Shown here: piece after piece, positions 42,827 to 52,898 of the stretch
How positions within the stretch are numbered: the stretch's first letter is position 1
Layout: the number at the start of each line of letters is the position of its first letter
Source: Thiomicrorhabdus cannonii
GTDB lineage: Bacteria; Pseudomonadota; Gammaproteobacteria; Thiomicrospirales; Thiomicrospiraceae
Reading direction: 5' to 3'
Length of the DNA: 64,000 nt
Assembly: GCF_013391695.1 (NCBI RefSeq)
Contig: NZ_JACBGH010000005.1
Span: forward strand, 62,001 to 126,000
Notes under the pieces: model-generated
The model's input: the letters and a program-made list of their open reading frames with translations, nothing else
Database searches by the model: none
Told to the model about the DNA's origin: nothing
Position numbers and translations under genes: made by a program

Positions 42827-43564
42827 TTGCAAAAACAACAATATCAACAGCTTAAGGCACCCAGACACATCGCCATTATTATGGACGGCAATGGCCGCTG
42901 GGCAAAAAAACGTCTTTTGCCGCGTTTTATTGGGCACCAAAAAGGGCTTAATGCCGTCAAGCGCGTCGTATCCCATTGCGCATCCATTGGCGTGGAGTCA
43001 CTGACATTGTTCGCGTTTAGCACCGAAAACTGGCGCAGACCCGAAGAAGAGGTGAGCAAGCTCATGAGCTTGTTTTTAAAGGCTCTGCAGCGTGAGGTCA
43101 GTAAGCTGGACGAAAACAATGTGCGCCTGCAGATTATCGGCGACCGTTCAGCGTTCAGTGAAGAGATTCAATCCAACATCGCATTGGCCGAAAGCAAAAC
43201 ATCGAGCAACAGCGGTTTGGTTTTAAACATTGCCGCCAACTACGGCGGACGCTGGGATATTGTAGAAGCGGTCAAGAAGTGGCAAAAAGCACATCCGGAA
43301 AACAGCATCGAACAGCTGGACGAATACGCCCTGAATGACTACCTTTGCCTAGCCGGCCTGCCTGAACCCGATTTACTGATTCGCACCGGCGGGGAGCAAC
43401 GTATCAGCAATTTCTTGATCTGGCAAATGGCCTACACAGAATTCTATTTCAGCGACGTCTTGTGGCCTGACTTTGATGAAGCCGCACTGGATAAAGCCAT
43501 TCAATCTTTTTCTATGCGCCAGAGACGATTTGGAAAAACCGGGGAACAGATTACCGCATGTTAA
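42827..43564 (+). CDS. uppS: undecaprenyl diphosphate synthase
   Basis: A 245-residue cis-prenyltransferase that makes the C55 lipid carrier for peptidoglycan and LPS. The catalytic block HIAIIMDGNGRWAKKR and the end RTGGEQRISNFLIWQMAYTEFYF are intact. The start is a TTG with GGGG six bases ahead; a TTG at 42785 lies in the terminator stem and would add a hydrophobic tail foreign to the family. Overlaps cdsA by 7 bases. Confidence 0.95.
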   Translation: MQKQQYQQLKAPRHIAIIMDGNGRWAKKRLLPRFIGHQKGLNAVKRVVSHCASIGVESLTLFAFSTENWRRPEEEVSKLMSLFLKALQREVSKLDENNVRLQIIGDRSAFSEEIQSNIALAESKTSSNSGLVLNIAANYGGRWDIVEAVKKWQKAHPENSIEQLDEYALNDYLCLAGLPEPDLLIRTGGEQRISNFLIWQMAYTEFYFSDVLWPDFDEAALDKAIQSFSMRQRRFGKTGEQITAC

Positions 43565-44373
43565 AGCAACGTATTTTGACGGCTAGCTTGTTGGCATTGC
43601 TGGCCATTGCGGCCTTGTTTATCGCACCGGACTGGTTGTGGTCCGGACTTATCCTGCTCATCGCCACAATCGGTGCCTGGGAATGGGGCGGATTTGCTCG
43701 TATTACCAAGACTTGGCAACGAGTCTTGTATGCAGTCCTCCCCGCTGGCATCACACTGCTTGCCCTTCAAGGATTGACGTTACCGGTCTCTCTCGGTTGG
43801 TTGGTGATGGAAATGCTGCTACTTATGTTAGTGGTTACACGCTACCAGAAAAGTTCCGGCAAGCAGGGGCTCGATTCCCCCATATTCATTCTCCTGGCGG
43901 GCATTTTGGGCCTGGCGCTGTTTGCGTTTGCAATGATTCAGTTTCGCGCTGCGGCCGGCCCGGCAGCCTTGTTGTTGAGTTTATTCACCATCTGGGCGAT
44001 GGATACTGGCGCTTATTTTACCGGGCGCCGCTTTGGCAAGCACAAACTGGCACCCCATGTCAGCCCCGGAAAGACCTGGGAAGGGGTTTGGGGTGGCGCA
44101 GTTTTGGCTGGCCTAGTTGCACTTATAGGCACGTTTTTGATCTCTGAACCCACTCCGATTTCACTATTGCCGTTTGTACTGTTAAGTGCGTTTATCGCGA
44201 TGTTTTCCGTGTTTGGCGATCTGTTTGAAAGCGTACTCAAACGTCAGGTGGATCTAAAAGATAGCGGACAGCTGCTTCCCGGACATGGCGGCATACTGGA
44301 TCGAATCGACAGCCTGTTAATCGCCATGCCGATGTTTTATTTGCTTTGGTCGCTTGGAGTCCTCTTACAATGA
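43558..44373 (+). CDS. cdsA: phosphatidate cytidylyltransferase
   Basis: A 271-residue inner-membrane enzyme forming CDP-diacylglycerol. It has about seven membrane segments, and the C-terminal signature SVLKRQVDLKDSGQLLPGHGGILDRIDSL is complete. Start overlaps uppS; stop overlaps rseP (ATGA). dxr, which commonly sits between cdsA and rseP, is absent here. Confidence 0.97.
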   Translation: MLKQRILTASLLALLAIAALFIAPDWLWSGLILLIATIGAWEWGGFARITKTWQRVLYAVLPAGITLLALQGLTLPVSLGWLVMEMLLLMLVVTRYQKSSGKQGLDSPIFILLAGILGLALFAFAMIQFRAAAGPAALLLSLFTIWAMDTGAYFTGRRFGKHKLAPHVSPGKTWEGVWGGAVLAGLVALIGTFLISEPTPISLLPFVLLSAFIAMFSVFGDLFESVLKRQVDLKDSGQLLPGHGGILDRIDSLLIAMPMFYLLWSLGVLLQ

Positions 44374-45740
44374 CGGTTTTGTGGTCATTGCTAGGCTTTG
44401 TCATTGTCATAGGTATCTTGGTCACCATTCACGAATGGGGACACTTCCAGGCAGCGCGTTTTTTCAACATCAAGGTAGTGCGCTTTTCCATCGGATTCGG
44501 CCCTGCGCTGTGGAGAAAACAGGGCGTGGAAACCGAATACCGTATTGCACTGATTCCGCTGGGGGGCTACGTTAAGTTTGTAGATGAAGCCGAAGGACCT
44601 GTCGAGCAGGCGGATTTAGCTAGAGCCTTTAACCGCCAAAGTGTCTATAAACGCTTTGTCGTAGTCGCTGCCGGCCCTTTGATTAATCTCATTTTTGCGT
44701 GGTTGGTCTTCACGGCAGTCTACATAATCGGCGTGTCCGGGCTTAAGCCCATCTTTAACCAGCCGATTGCCAATACCGTCTTGTCCGAGGCGCTTCCCGA
44801 CAATCAACAGTCCTGGTTGGTGCTGCAGGCTAACCAGCAGCCGGTACATACTTGGCATGAACTTAATCAGGCGGTTCTGGCGGCTTTGGTGGATGACACC
44901 ACGCACTTGCGCTTGCAACTTGAAGATTTGCAAACCGCCGAGTTGGTACAGATTGACGTGCCGTTATCCTCCTTGGATATGAACAATAACAAGCAGAATT
45001 GGCTCAGCATTCTCGGATTTAAACCTGTCGAAATTGATGTGGCGCCGGTGATCGGCCATATTGCTGAGGAGGGGCCTGCGGCGCAAGCGGATCTACAAAG
45101 TGGCGACCTGATCCTATCCATAGACGGCGTATCCACTGCAACGTGGCAGGATGTGGTTAACACCGTACGCAGCCGTGCCAATAAAAGTGTCGAGTTAGTG
45201 GTAGCACGCCATGGCCAAACCCAGACCACGCAGGTTAATCTTGCCGGACAAAAAAACGGCAACGACTCTGTCGGTTACTTAGGGGTAGGGGTCAAAGTAG
45301 ATGAGGATGCGATGGCACCTTTCATTGCTCAGGTACGTTACCCATTGCTGTCTGCTATGCGATTAGGTTTTGACAAGTGTATCGATCTGACAAACATGAC
45401 GGTGCAAATGCTCAAAAAGATGATAATGGGCGATGTAGGCCTTGAACATTTATCCGGTCCGGTTAGTATCGCACAATTCTCCGGCCAGGCCCTACAGACC
45501 GGTTTAATCTCTTTTTTGGGGTTGCTTGGGCTTTTGAGTCTAAGTTTAGGTATACTCAATCTTTTGCCGATACCTGTATTGGACGGTGGCCATTTACTTT
45601 ATTATGTCATCGAAATGGTTAAAGGTTCTCCACTGGATGAGCGGGCAATGGCAATTGGCCAGCAGATTGGGTTGGTTCTGATACTCGGTTTGACAATTCT
45701 TGCTCTCACAAATGATATTTTGCGCATAACAAATGGTTAA
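44370..45740 (+). CDS. rseP: site-2 protease RseP
   Basis: A 456-residue intramembrane zinc protease that cleaves RseA to release sigma E and clears signal peptides. HEWGH (21-25) is the zinc motif, and NLLPIPVLDGGHLL near the C-terminus supplies the third ligand. Two PDZ domains lie between; the first is weakly conserved, the second shows GPAAQADLQSGDLILSIDGV. Start ATG overlaps the cdsA stop. Confidence 0.97.
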   Translation: MTVLWSLLGFVIVIGILVTIHEWGHFQAARFFNIKVVRFSIGFGPALWRKQGVETEYRIALIPLGGYVKFVDEAEGPVEQADLARAFNRQSVYKRFVVVAAGPLINLIFAWLVFTAVYIIGVSGLKPIFNQPIANTVLSEALPDNQQSWLVLQANQQPVHTWHELNQAVLAALVDDTTHLRLQLEDLQTAELVQIDVPLSSLDMNNNKQNWLSILGFKPVEIDVAPVIGHIAEEGPAAQADLQSGDLILSIDGVSTATWQDVVNTVRSRANKSVELVVARHGQTQTTQVNLAGQKNGNDSVGYLGVGVKVDEDAMAPFIAQVRYPLLSAMRLGFDKCIDLTNMTVQMLKKMIMGDVGLEHLSGPVSIAQFSGQALQTGLISFLGLLGLLSLSLGILNLLPIPVLDGGHLLYYVIEMVKGSPLDERAMAIGQQIGLVLILGLTILALTNDILRITNG

Positions 45741-48036
45741 TATGAAACAGAAACGCTCTAAACATAATGTCGCCTACGGTCTGTTCTTGGGATTAATGGC
45801 AAATGCAACGGTCAGTTACGGTTTTACAGTCGATAAGATCGAAGTAGAAGGCTCTCAGCGCATTGGTTTTGAAACCATCAACACCTATTTACCCATTTCA
45901 ATCGGTCAAGAGGTTGATCAGTCTCTGATTCAGGAAAGCATCCAGAAACTTTACAAAACCGGTTTCTTTAAAGATGTGTCTCTCTATTTGCGCGATACGG
46001 GAACCCTTGTAGTCAAAGTGGTTGAGCGCCCGTCCATTACCGACATCAAGATTGAGGGTAACTCGCTGATCTCCACTGACGACTTTATGCAGGCCTTGAA
46101 TTCATTAGGGATCAAACAGGGTCGCATTTTCAATCAAACAGAGTTGGATCGTGTCATTCTTGATCTAAAACGTCGTTACCAGAACCAAGGGTATTATGCC
46201 GCCGAGGTTAAATTCATCAGCGAAGAACTGCCGCGTAACCGCGTGAGCCTTAAAATTGAAGTAGAGGAAGGTGAAGCGGCAACGATTGGCGGCATTCATC
46301 TGGTAGGTAACACCACCTATTCCGATAAACGCCTAAAGGGGTTGCTTTCGCTTTCCGACAGCACGTTGCTGGGTGGTGGTGATAAATACTCCAAACCAAA
46401 GCTGCAAGCGGATATTGAAACCATAAAATCCTATTACATGGATAGAGGTTTTGCTGAGTTCGAAATTCGCTCTTCGCAAGTGAGTTTGTCGGTAGATAAA
46501 ACCAAGGTGTTCATTACCATCAATATGAGCGAAGGGCCTCAATACTCGATTGCCAGCATCGATTATACGGGGGATACGCGCCTGTCATCGGAAGAGTTGA
46601 GCGGTCTTGAATCCATTAAGCCGAATGATCTTTTCTCTCGCAGCGAAGTAATCAATACAATGAACGCCATTCGCGATCGTTTAAGCGAAGAGGGTTATGC
46701 TTACGCAGAGGTCAAGCCTGACACCGTGCTCAATAAGGAGGCCCGAACCGTCGCCTTAAAATTTGACGTGGATCCCAAAGACCGTGTCTATGTCAGACGC
46801 ATTGAAATCGAAGGCAATACCAGAACGCGCGATTATGTTATCCGCCGCGAAATGCGTCAACTGGAAAGCGCACCTTACTCCCTTAAACAGGTGAGACGTT
46901 CTACCACCCGCTTGAATCGCCTCGGCTATTTCACCAAGGCAGATATTGAAACCAAGCGCGTGGCGGCCGACCAGGTCGATCTGATAGTCAAAGTGGAAGA
47001 GCAGTCAACCGGCTCCTTTACCGCGGGTATCGGCTATTCGCAGATAGATGGCGTGAGTTTTAACGTCGGCGTTTCCGAGAGGAACTTCATCGGTAGCGGC
47101 AATCAGCTTGATTTTAAAGTGAACACTTCAAGTGCGCGCAAATCCGCAGATATCGGGATGACCAATCCTTATTTCACCGCAGACGGGGTCAGTCTTGGCG
47201 CCGGTTTCTATCTGAGTGAAATCGATGCGAATGAATTGGGGATTTCCGACTATACGACTAATAACTACGGTTTACGTATGTCCCTTGGCTATCCATTGAG
47301 CGAATACAGCCGCATCAGTTATGGTGTTAAATTGAACCATCAAACGTTGGTGTGCGCGGATAGCTTTACGGTGTGTAACGGCTACATCGCGGATAACGGT
47401 GAAAACGAAACAGCGGCGATTTTGAGTGCAGGCTGGAGTTACGATACCAAGAATGCCTTTTATTTCCCAAGCAGCGGACAGGCGTTCAGTCTCTCGGCGG
47501 AGGTAAATGCGCCATTGTCATCCGATACCGCTTTTTACAAGCTATTTATGGATGAAAAGTGGTATTATCCTTTGACGGATAATTTTACGATGAAATTAAA
47601 ATTAGGCCTGGCCTACGGTGATGGATTGGGCGGCACTCGAAGCCTGCCATTCTATGAAAACTTCTATGCGGGTGGTATCGGTTCGGTACGCGGTTATGAG
47701 CCTAATACCCTTGGTCCGGCTTATGACTTCGCCACGCAAGGCAGTGACCGTCCTATTGGTGGCAATACACGGTTAGTCACCAATGCCGAGCTTGTCTTCC
47801 CGATGCCGTTTGTTGAAGACTCCAGTAATATGCGTGTCAGCCTTTTCTTTGACGCGGGGAATGTCTTTAATGATTTTTCGTCCATCGAAGCAGGTGAGCT
47901 CAGAACCTCTACGGGGATCGGATTCTCGTGGATAACGCCGGTAGGTCCACTCTCGTTTAGTTATGCGCTACCTTTAAGTTATACCAAAGACGATAAACTG
48001 CAGGCATTCCAATTCAATTTGGGCGTGCCGCTGTAA
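45733..48036 (+). CDS. bamA: outer membrane assembly factor BamA
   Basis: A 767-residue Omp85 protein (ATG 45742 would give three residues fewer). A signal peptide ends near VSYG. Five POTRA domains follow to about 420, then a 16-strand barrel with the lid-lock motif VRGYEPNTLGP. It is the core of the machine that folds outer membrane proteins. It overlaps rseP by 8 bases and is followed by skp. Confidence 0.98.
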   Translation: MVNMKQKRSKHNVAYGLFLGLMANATVSYGFTVDKIEVEGSQRIGFETINTYLPISIGQEVDQSLIQESIQKLYKTGFFKDVSLYLRDTGTLVVKVVERPSITDIKIEGNSLISTDDFMQALNSLGIKQGRIFNQTELDRVILDLKRRYQNQGYYAAEVKFISEELPRNRVSLKIEVEEGEAATIGGIHLVGNTTYSDKRLKGLLSLSDSTLLGGGDKYSKPKLQADIETIKSYYMDRGFAEFEIRSSQVSLSVDKTKVFITINMSEGPQYSIASIDYTGDTRLSSEELSGLESIKPNDLFSRSEVINTMNAIRDRLSEEGYAYAEVKPDTVLNKEARTVALKFDVDPKDRVYVRRIEIEGNTRTRDYVIRREMRQLESAPYSLKQVRRSTTRLNRLGYFTKADIETKRVAADQVDLIVKVEEQSTGSFTAGIGYSQIDGVSFNVGVSERNFIGSGNQLDFKVNTSSARKSADIGMTNPYFTADGVSLGAGFYLSEIDANELGISDYTTNNYGLRMSLGYPLSEYSRISYGVKLNHQTLVCADSFTVCNGYIADNGENETAAILSAGWSYDTKNAFYFPSSGQAFSLSAEVNAPLSSDTAFYKLFMDEKWYYPLTDNFTMKLKLGLAYGDGLGGTRSLPFYENFYAGGIGSVRGYEPNTLGPAYDFATQGSDRPIGGNTRLVTNAELVFPMPFVEDSSNMRVSLFFDAGNVFNDFSSIEAGELRTSTGIGFSWITPVGPLSFSYALPLSYTKDDKLQAFQFNLGVPL

Positions 48037-48084
48037 TTGCAATTTTATATAGCCTTAAATTTTTAAAAAAATCAGGAAGAATAA

Positions 48085-48621
48085 ATGCTTAATATTCGTA
48101 AATGGGTCTTAGCCGTTTTTTTTGCCAGCATGCCACTTGCAGCCATGGCGGATGCCCCTGTTAAACTTGGTGTTGTTAACGTGGCCTTGTTACTTGAGCA
48201 AGCCCCACAAGCCAAAGACGCTACGGCTAATCTTGAGAAGGAGTTTGCGCCTCAGCAAGCAGAGCTCAAAGCGCTTGCAACTAAGTTAGAAAAGAAGCAG
48301 AGCGATTATCAAAAAGATAAGGCCGTCATGAGTGAAAGTCAGCAAATGACGAAAGAGCGCGAAATCTCGATGATGACGCGTGAAATTCAACGTCGTCGCA
48401 ATGATATTCAGGAATTGTTGAATCTGCGTCGCAACGAAGAGTTGGCAAAATTGCAAACCCTGGTAAACGACGCCATTAAAGCGATCGGCAAGGAAAAAGA
48501 ATTCGATCTGATTCTTTATGAAGGCATTGCTTATACCAACAACCGTTTGGATGTCACTCAGGATGTACTTAAGCATCTGCAAGAAGTCAGTCAAAAACAA
48601 CGAGCCAATTTTAATAAGTAG
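48085..48621 (+). CDS. skp: periplasmic chaperone Skp/OmpH
   Basis: A 178-residue protein with signal peptide (cut after AAMA near 22), followed by KLGVVNVALLLEQAPQ and a long charged coiled coil (about 45-130), the tentacles of the Skp trimer. It carries unfolded outer membrane proteins to BamA, its operon neighbour. AGGAAGA before ATG. Confidence 0.95.
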   Translation: MLNIRKWVLAVFFASMPLAAMADAPVKLGVVNVALLLEQAPQAKDATANLEKEFAPQQAELKALATKLEKKQSDYQKDKAVMSESQQMTKEREISMMTREIQRRRNDIQELLNLRRNEELAKLQTLVNDAIKAIGKEKEFDLILYEGIAYTNNRLDVTQDVLKHLQEVSQKQRANFNK

Positions 48622-48655
48622 ACAGCGTCTGCCTTAATTACATTCAAGATCTGCG

Positions 48656-49717
48656 ATGCGTTTAAAAGATATAGTCAATCATCTAACAGAGAATGGGATT
48701 GTCGCCGTATTGGAGGGCGATCCAGATATCGAGATCAATCAAATTGCAGGTTTAGATCGAGCCCAGGCCGGGCAAATCAGCTTTTTGTCTGACAAAAAAC
48801 GTCTCCCCCAATTGAAAGGCAGTGCTGCTTCCGCCATCATATTGAGAGCCGAACACCGCGAACAGTGCCCTTGCGCTGTTTTGGTGGTGGATAATCCTTA
48901 TTATGCTTACGCGGTTGTTGCGCAGCTATTGAATCCGGCGCCACAACCTTCTCCCGGCATTCACCATACGGCAGTAGTCGCTTTAAGTGCACAGATAGGC
49001 AATAATGTGACGATTATGGCGCACGCCACGATTGGTGAGAATGTCGTTATCGGCGACGATTCGATCATCATGGCGGGCTGCGTTCTTGAAGATAAAGTCG
49101 TGGTTGGCGCCGGCTGCAGGATTGGTCACAACGTAGTTGTGATGCATCATTGCGAAATAGGCAACCATTCTACCATTGAGGCCGGGACCGTGATTGGCGG
49201 TGATGGTTTTGGCTGGGCTAACCATCGCGGCCAGTGGATCAAGGTGCCCCAAATTGGTAAAGTCATCATCGGAGAAGGGGTCTCAATCGGCAATAATTGT
49301 ACGATTGACCGCGGTGCAATAGAAAACACGATTATTGCAGATGGCTGTATAATCGACAACTTGGTGCATATTGCACATAACGTGCAACTCGGTGAGGGGT
49401 GTGCGATAGCTGGTCAGGTAGGGTTTGCAGGCAGTACAACCCTAGGAAAACATTGCACCGTAGCTGGACAGGCCGGATTCGCCGGACACATCCATATCGC
49501 CGACAACTCGCATATTCTAGCCAAGGGCGGCGTCACCCATAACCTCAAGGAACCCGGGGTCTATGGTGGCTTCCCGGCGATACCGGTTTCAGAATGGCAG
49601 AAAAACAATGTCCGTTCCCGCCAGTTGGAGAAAATGGCGCGACAGTTAAAGGCTCTCGAACAAGAGATTGAACGGATTAAACAGCAACAATCAACTGAAA
49701 CGAACTCAAATCTCTAA
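48656..49717 (+). CDS. lpxD: UDP-3-O-acylglucosamine N-acyltransferase
   Basis: A 353-residue left-handed beta-helix acyltransferase of lipid A synthesis. The N-terminal uridine-binding domain contains ISFLSDKKRLPQL; hexapeptide repeats run from about 100 to 310 with the catalytic histidine in HNVQLGEGCAIAGQ. The C-terminal helix is Gln/Glu-rich. Confidence 0.97.
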   Translation: MRLKDIVNHLTENGIVAVLEGDPDIEINQIAGLDRAQAGQISFLSDKKRLPQLKGSAASAIILRAEHREQCPCAVLVVDNPYYAYAVVAQLLNPAPQPSPGIHHTAVVALSAQIGNNVTIMAHATIGENVVIGDDSIIMAGCVLEDKVVVGAGCRIGHNVVVMHHCEIGNHSTIEAGTVIGGDGFGWANHRGQWIKVPQIGKVIIGEGVSIGNNCTIDRGAIENTIIADGCIIDNLVHIAHNVQLGEGCAIAGQVGFAGSTTLGKHCTVAGQAGFAGHIHIADNSHILAKGGVTHNLKEPGVYGGFPAIPVSEWQKNNVRSRQLEKMARQLKALEQEIERIKQQQSTETNSNL

Positions 49718-49747
49718 TCTTGCATTGATAATTTGGATAAAAAAGAC

Positions 49748-50185
49748 ATGATGGAAGTCAAAGACATTTTTGAATATTTACCGCACCGCTACCCATTTCT
49801 ACTCGTGGATCGCGTCACGGATTATGTGGAAGGTGAATCGCTTAAAGCTTACAAAAACGTAACCTTTAACGAACCGCAATTTACCGGACATTTCCCTAAT
49901 AATCCGATCATGCCGGGCGTTATGATTATCGAGGCAATGGCGCAATGTACGGGAATCCTTGCCTTCCGCAGTCAGGGCGTAAAACCGGACGGTACTTCCA
50001 TGTATTATCTTGCCGCAGTAGACAACTGCCGTTTCAGACAGCCGGCTGTACCGGGTGACCGCCTGGACTTTGAAGTTAAAGCGCTGGGTAATAAACGCGG
50101 TATCTGGAAATTTGAATGTGTGACGAAAGTGGATGGCAAAGTGATTGCCTCTGCTGATTTATTGTGTGCTGAAAGAAAGGTATAA
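49748..50185 (+). CDS. fabZ: 3-hydroxyacyl-ACP dehydratase FabZ
   Basis: A 145-residue hot-dog-fold dehydratase of fatty acid elongation. [14 protein letters not shown] carries the catalytic histidine, and [11 protein letters not shown] the helix with the glutamate. ATG 49748 is chosen; a TTG at 49733 and an ATG at 49751 are alternatives. It competes with LpxA for the hydroxyacyl pool, which is why they are clustered. Confidence 0.96.
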   Translation: MMEVKDIFEYLPHRYPFLLVDRVTDYVEGESLKAYKNVTFNEPQFTGHFPNNPIMPGVMIIEAMAQCTGILAFRSQGVKPDGTSMYYLAAVDNCRFRQPAVPGDRLDFEVKALGNKRGIWKFECVTKVDGKVIASADLLCAERKV

Positions 50186-50188
50186 AAA

Positions 50189-50959
50189 TTGATCCACGCT
50201 ACCGCTCTTATTGACCCCAAGGCACGGATTGCCGAAGGCGTCAAGATTGGCCCTTATTGTGTGATTGAAGGGGAGGTATCTATTGCTGAAGGTACTATCC
50301 TGGAGGCGCATGTCGTCATTAGCGGACCAACCCAAATCGGTAAAAACAACCATTTCTATTCTTTTGGCAGTATTGGCGGCGCGCCACAAGACAAAAAGTA
50401 TGCCGGTGAAGCCACCACTCTGGTGATCGGTGACAATAACACCTTTCGTGAGAACGTCACCATCAATCGCGGTACTGTGCAGGATCGCGGCGAAACCCGT
50501 ATTGGTAACAATAACTGGGTGATGGCGGGTGTGCATATTGCTCATGATTGCGTTATCGGCAACCAATGTATTTTTGCCAATGCGGTTGCACTGGCGGGCC
50601 ATGTTACCGTATCGGACTGGGCGATTCTGGGTGGCTACACCTTGGTACACCAGTTCTGTAAAATCGGCGCTCATAGTTTTTGCGGCATGGGAAGTGTCAT
50701 CAATCAGGACATTCCCAATTTTGTGGTGGTTTCCGGTAATTTGGCACAACCGCGCGGCATCAACCTCGAGGGCTTAAAACGCCGCGGATTCACTTCCGAT
50801 CAGATGGCTCTGGTCAAAAAAGCCTACCGTACGCTGTATCGCAGCGGTTTCAAACTACAGGATGCCATTGTGCAACTTGAAACCCTGAACGACAGCAGTG
50901 ACACTCTGACTGATTTAATTACTTTCCTTAAGCATTCCGAGCGTGGCATTGTTCGCTAG
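50189..50959 (+). CDS. lpxA: UDP-N-acetylglucosamine acyltransferase
   Basis: A 256-residue beta-helix acyltransferase for the first step of lipid A synthesis. IHATALIDPKARIAEGVKIGPYCVIEG opens the helix, and MAGVHIAHDCVIGNQ holds the catalytic histidine. Start TTG, three bases after the fabZ stop, with AAAGG ahead. Overlaps lpxB by 17 bases. Confidence 0.97.
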   Translation: MIHATALIDPKARIAEGVKIGPYCVIEGEVSIAEGTILEAHVVISGPTQIGKNNHFYSFGSIGGAPQDKKYAGEATTLVIGDNNTFRENVTINRGTVQDRGETRIGNNNWVMAGVHIAHDCVIGNQCIFANAVALAGHVTVSDWAILGGYTLVHQFCKIGAHSFCGMGSVINQDIPNFVVVSGNLAQPRGINLEGLKRRGFTSDQMALVKKAYRTLYRSGFKLQDAIVQLETLNDSSDTLTDLITFLKHSERGIVR

Positions 50960-52145
50960 TTCTACCCTGTCTGCAAAAGAGCGCGCTGCTACGCCTGTTA
51001 TTGCCATGGTGGCTGGTGAGGCCTCGGGCGACACTCTAGGCGCCGATTTAATGGCCGCTCTGAAACAACGTTATCCTCAGGCACGTTTTATCGGCATCGG
51101 TGGCCCTAAAATGATCGCACAGGGTTTTGAAACCTGGGCGCCGATGGAAAAGCTCTCGGTCATGGGGTTTTTCGAAGTGCTCAAACATCTGCCGGAGCTG
51201 TTGCAGCTGCGTAAGCAAACAATACAACATCTGCTTGAGCTGAAACCCGATGTCTTTATTGGGATCGATGCCCCCGACTTTAATTTCAGAATTGAATCCC
51301 GCTTAAAAGAGCACGGCATTACGGCGATCCATTACGTCGGTCCTTCCGTTTGGGCATGGCGAGAGAAACGTCTGTTGAAGATCAAACGCAGCGTAGATGG
51401 CGTCTTGGTGCTCTTTCCGTTTGAACCGCCTTATTATGATCGCTATGGCATTCCGGTTAAATTCGTCGGTCATCCTCTGGCACACCGATTTCCCATGCAT
51501 CCGGATCAACAGGCTGCCCGCCAGCAGCTCGGGTTGTCGAATGATGCCAACATCACCGCCATCCTTCCTGGATCGCGCATGAGCGAAATTGAGCGCATGG
51601 CAGATGTCTATATTCAGGCTGCGGTATTGGTTCAGCAAAAACATCCCGACATGCTTTTCATCGTTCCCTGCATTCATCAGAAAGCCCGCCTGCGTATTCA
51701 AGAGGCGATTCACTCTTTCGGAAAAACGCTTAAGATTCACCTCTATGATCAACAGTCACAGACCGTTCTGGAAGCCTGCGACCAAGCCATCGTAACGTCG
51801 GGCACCGCCACCCTGGAATGCGCTTTATTAAAACGCCCCATGGTGTTGGCGATCAAAATCCATCCCATCTCTTATTGGATTATGAAGCGTCTGGCTACGA
51901 CCCCGTGGATCGGTTTACCCAATATTTTAGCGGGGGAAAGTCTGGTTACGGAGTTGATTCAACACGATGCCACCGCAAAGAACATTGCCGGCGAAATCAA
52001 TCAGCTCATCGATAACCCGGAACTTCGCCAGCGCCAATTAAGCGCCTTTGAAAAACAGCACACCGCGCTGAAACAGAACGCTTCTGAACTTGCCAGCGAC
52101 GCCATTGTTGAATGGGCCGCTTTGCCATCGCCAGGAGAGTCATAA
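50943..52145 (+). CDS. lpxB: lipid A disaccharide synthase
   Basis: A 400-residue GT19 glycosyltransferase joining two acylated glucosamines. VAGEASGDTLGADLM at the start, FIGIDAPDFNFRIE, PGSRMSEIERM and SGTATLECAL are diagnostic. The start is GTG inside lpxA; an in-frame start further down would cut conserved sequence. Confidence 0.97.
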   Translation: MALFASSTLSAKERAATPVIAMVAGEASGDTLGADLMAALKQRYPQARFIGIGGPKMIAQGFETWAPMEKLSVMGFFEVLKHLPELLQLRKQTIQHLLELKPDVFIGIDAPDFNFRIESRLKEHGITAIHYVGPSVWAWREKRLLKIKRSVDGVLVLFPFEPPYYDRYGIPVKFVGHPLAHRFPMHPDQQAARQQLGLSNDANITAILPGSRMSEIERMADVYIQAAVLVQQKHPDMLFIVPCIHQKARLRIQEAIHSFGKTLKIHLYDQQSQTVLEACDQAIVTSGTATLECALLKRPMVLAIKIHPISYWIMKRLATTPWIGLPNILAGESLVTELIQHDATAKNIAGEINQLIDNPELRQRQLSAFEKQHTALKQNASELASDAIVEWAALPSPGES

Positions 52146-52148
52146 CCC

Positions 52149-52799
52149 ATGGACGCCAGCCAACAAACCAGCCTGCTTTTTACCGATACACCGGATGACA
52201 ATCCCGCAATGCTGTCAGGCTACGTGATTGGGGTGGATGAGGTTGGCAGGGGGCCGTTGATCGGCGATGTGGTTGCCGCCGCCGTCATTCTTGCAGAGGA
52301 TTGCCAACTGCCGTTAATGGATTCCAAGAAGCTCTCCGAAAGCAAGCGCAGTGTGTTGAACGAGCAGATTAAAGCACAGGCAATCGCTTATGCGGTGGCG
52401 GTAGCCACGCCCGAAGAGATCGACCGGCTCAATATTTTAAACGCCACGCTTCTGGCCATGCGCAGAGCGGTGGACGAGGTTGTACGGCAGGTGGGGGATG
52501 TTGCCGAAGTCTTGGTTGACGGTAATCGCTGCCCGCAACTGCCGCACCGTTGCCAGGCGATTGTCAAAGGGGATGCCAAGATTCCCGCTATCAGCGCGGC
52601 CTCCATCCTCGCCAAAGTGCATCGCGACGCGCAAATGTTAGAACTGGATACCTTGTATCCGCACTACGGCTTCGCGCAACACAAAGGCTATCCGACCGAA
52701 CAGCACCTTGCGGCTATACAAAAACACGGTTTGATTGCCGGTTACCGTAAGTCTTTCAAGCCGATTAAAGCACTTTGTCAGGATGCCTTGAGCGGCTGA
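52149..52799 (+). CDS. rnhB: ribonuclease HII
   Basis: A 216-residue nuclease that removes ribonucleotides from DNA. The active-site block GVDEVGRGPLIGDVVAAAVIL (Asp30, Glu31) and SAASILAKVHRD are present. The N-terminus is about 20 residues longer than the minimal family. In E. coli dnaE follows; here it does not. Confidence 0.97.
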   Translation: MDASQQTSLLFTDTPDDNPAMLSGYVIGVDEVGRGPLIGDVVAAAVILAEDCQLPLMDSKKLSESKRSVLNEQIKAQAIAYAVAVATPEEIDRLNILNATLLAMRRAVDEVVRQVGDVAEVLVDGNRCPQLPHRCQAIVKGDAKIPAISAASILAKVHRDAQMLELDTLYPHYGFAQHKGYPTEQHLAAIQKHGLIAGYRKSFKPIKALCQDALSG

Positions 52800-52898
52800 G
52801 CAATGCAAATTTTTTTTGCTTGATAGCGCAACTCACAGTATATTTTCAAGAAATCATAGTACCGATAGCGACATCCCGCTTTTACAAAGGTTAACCGC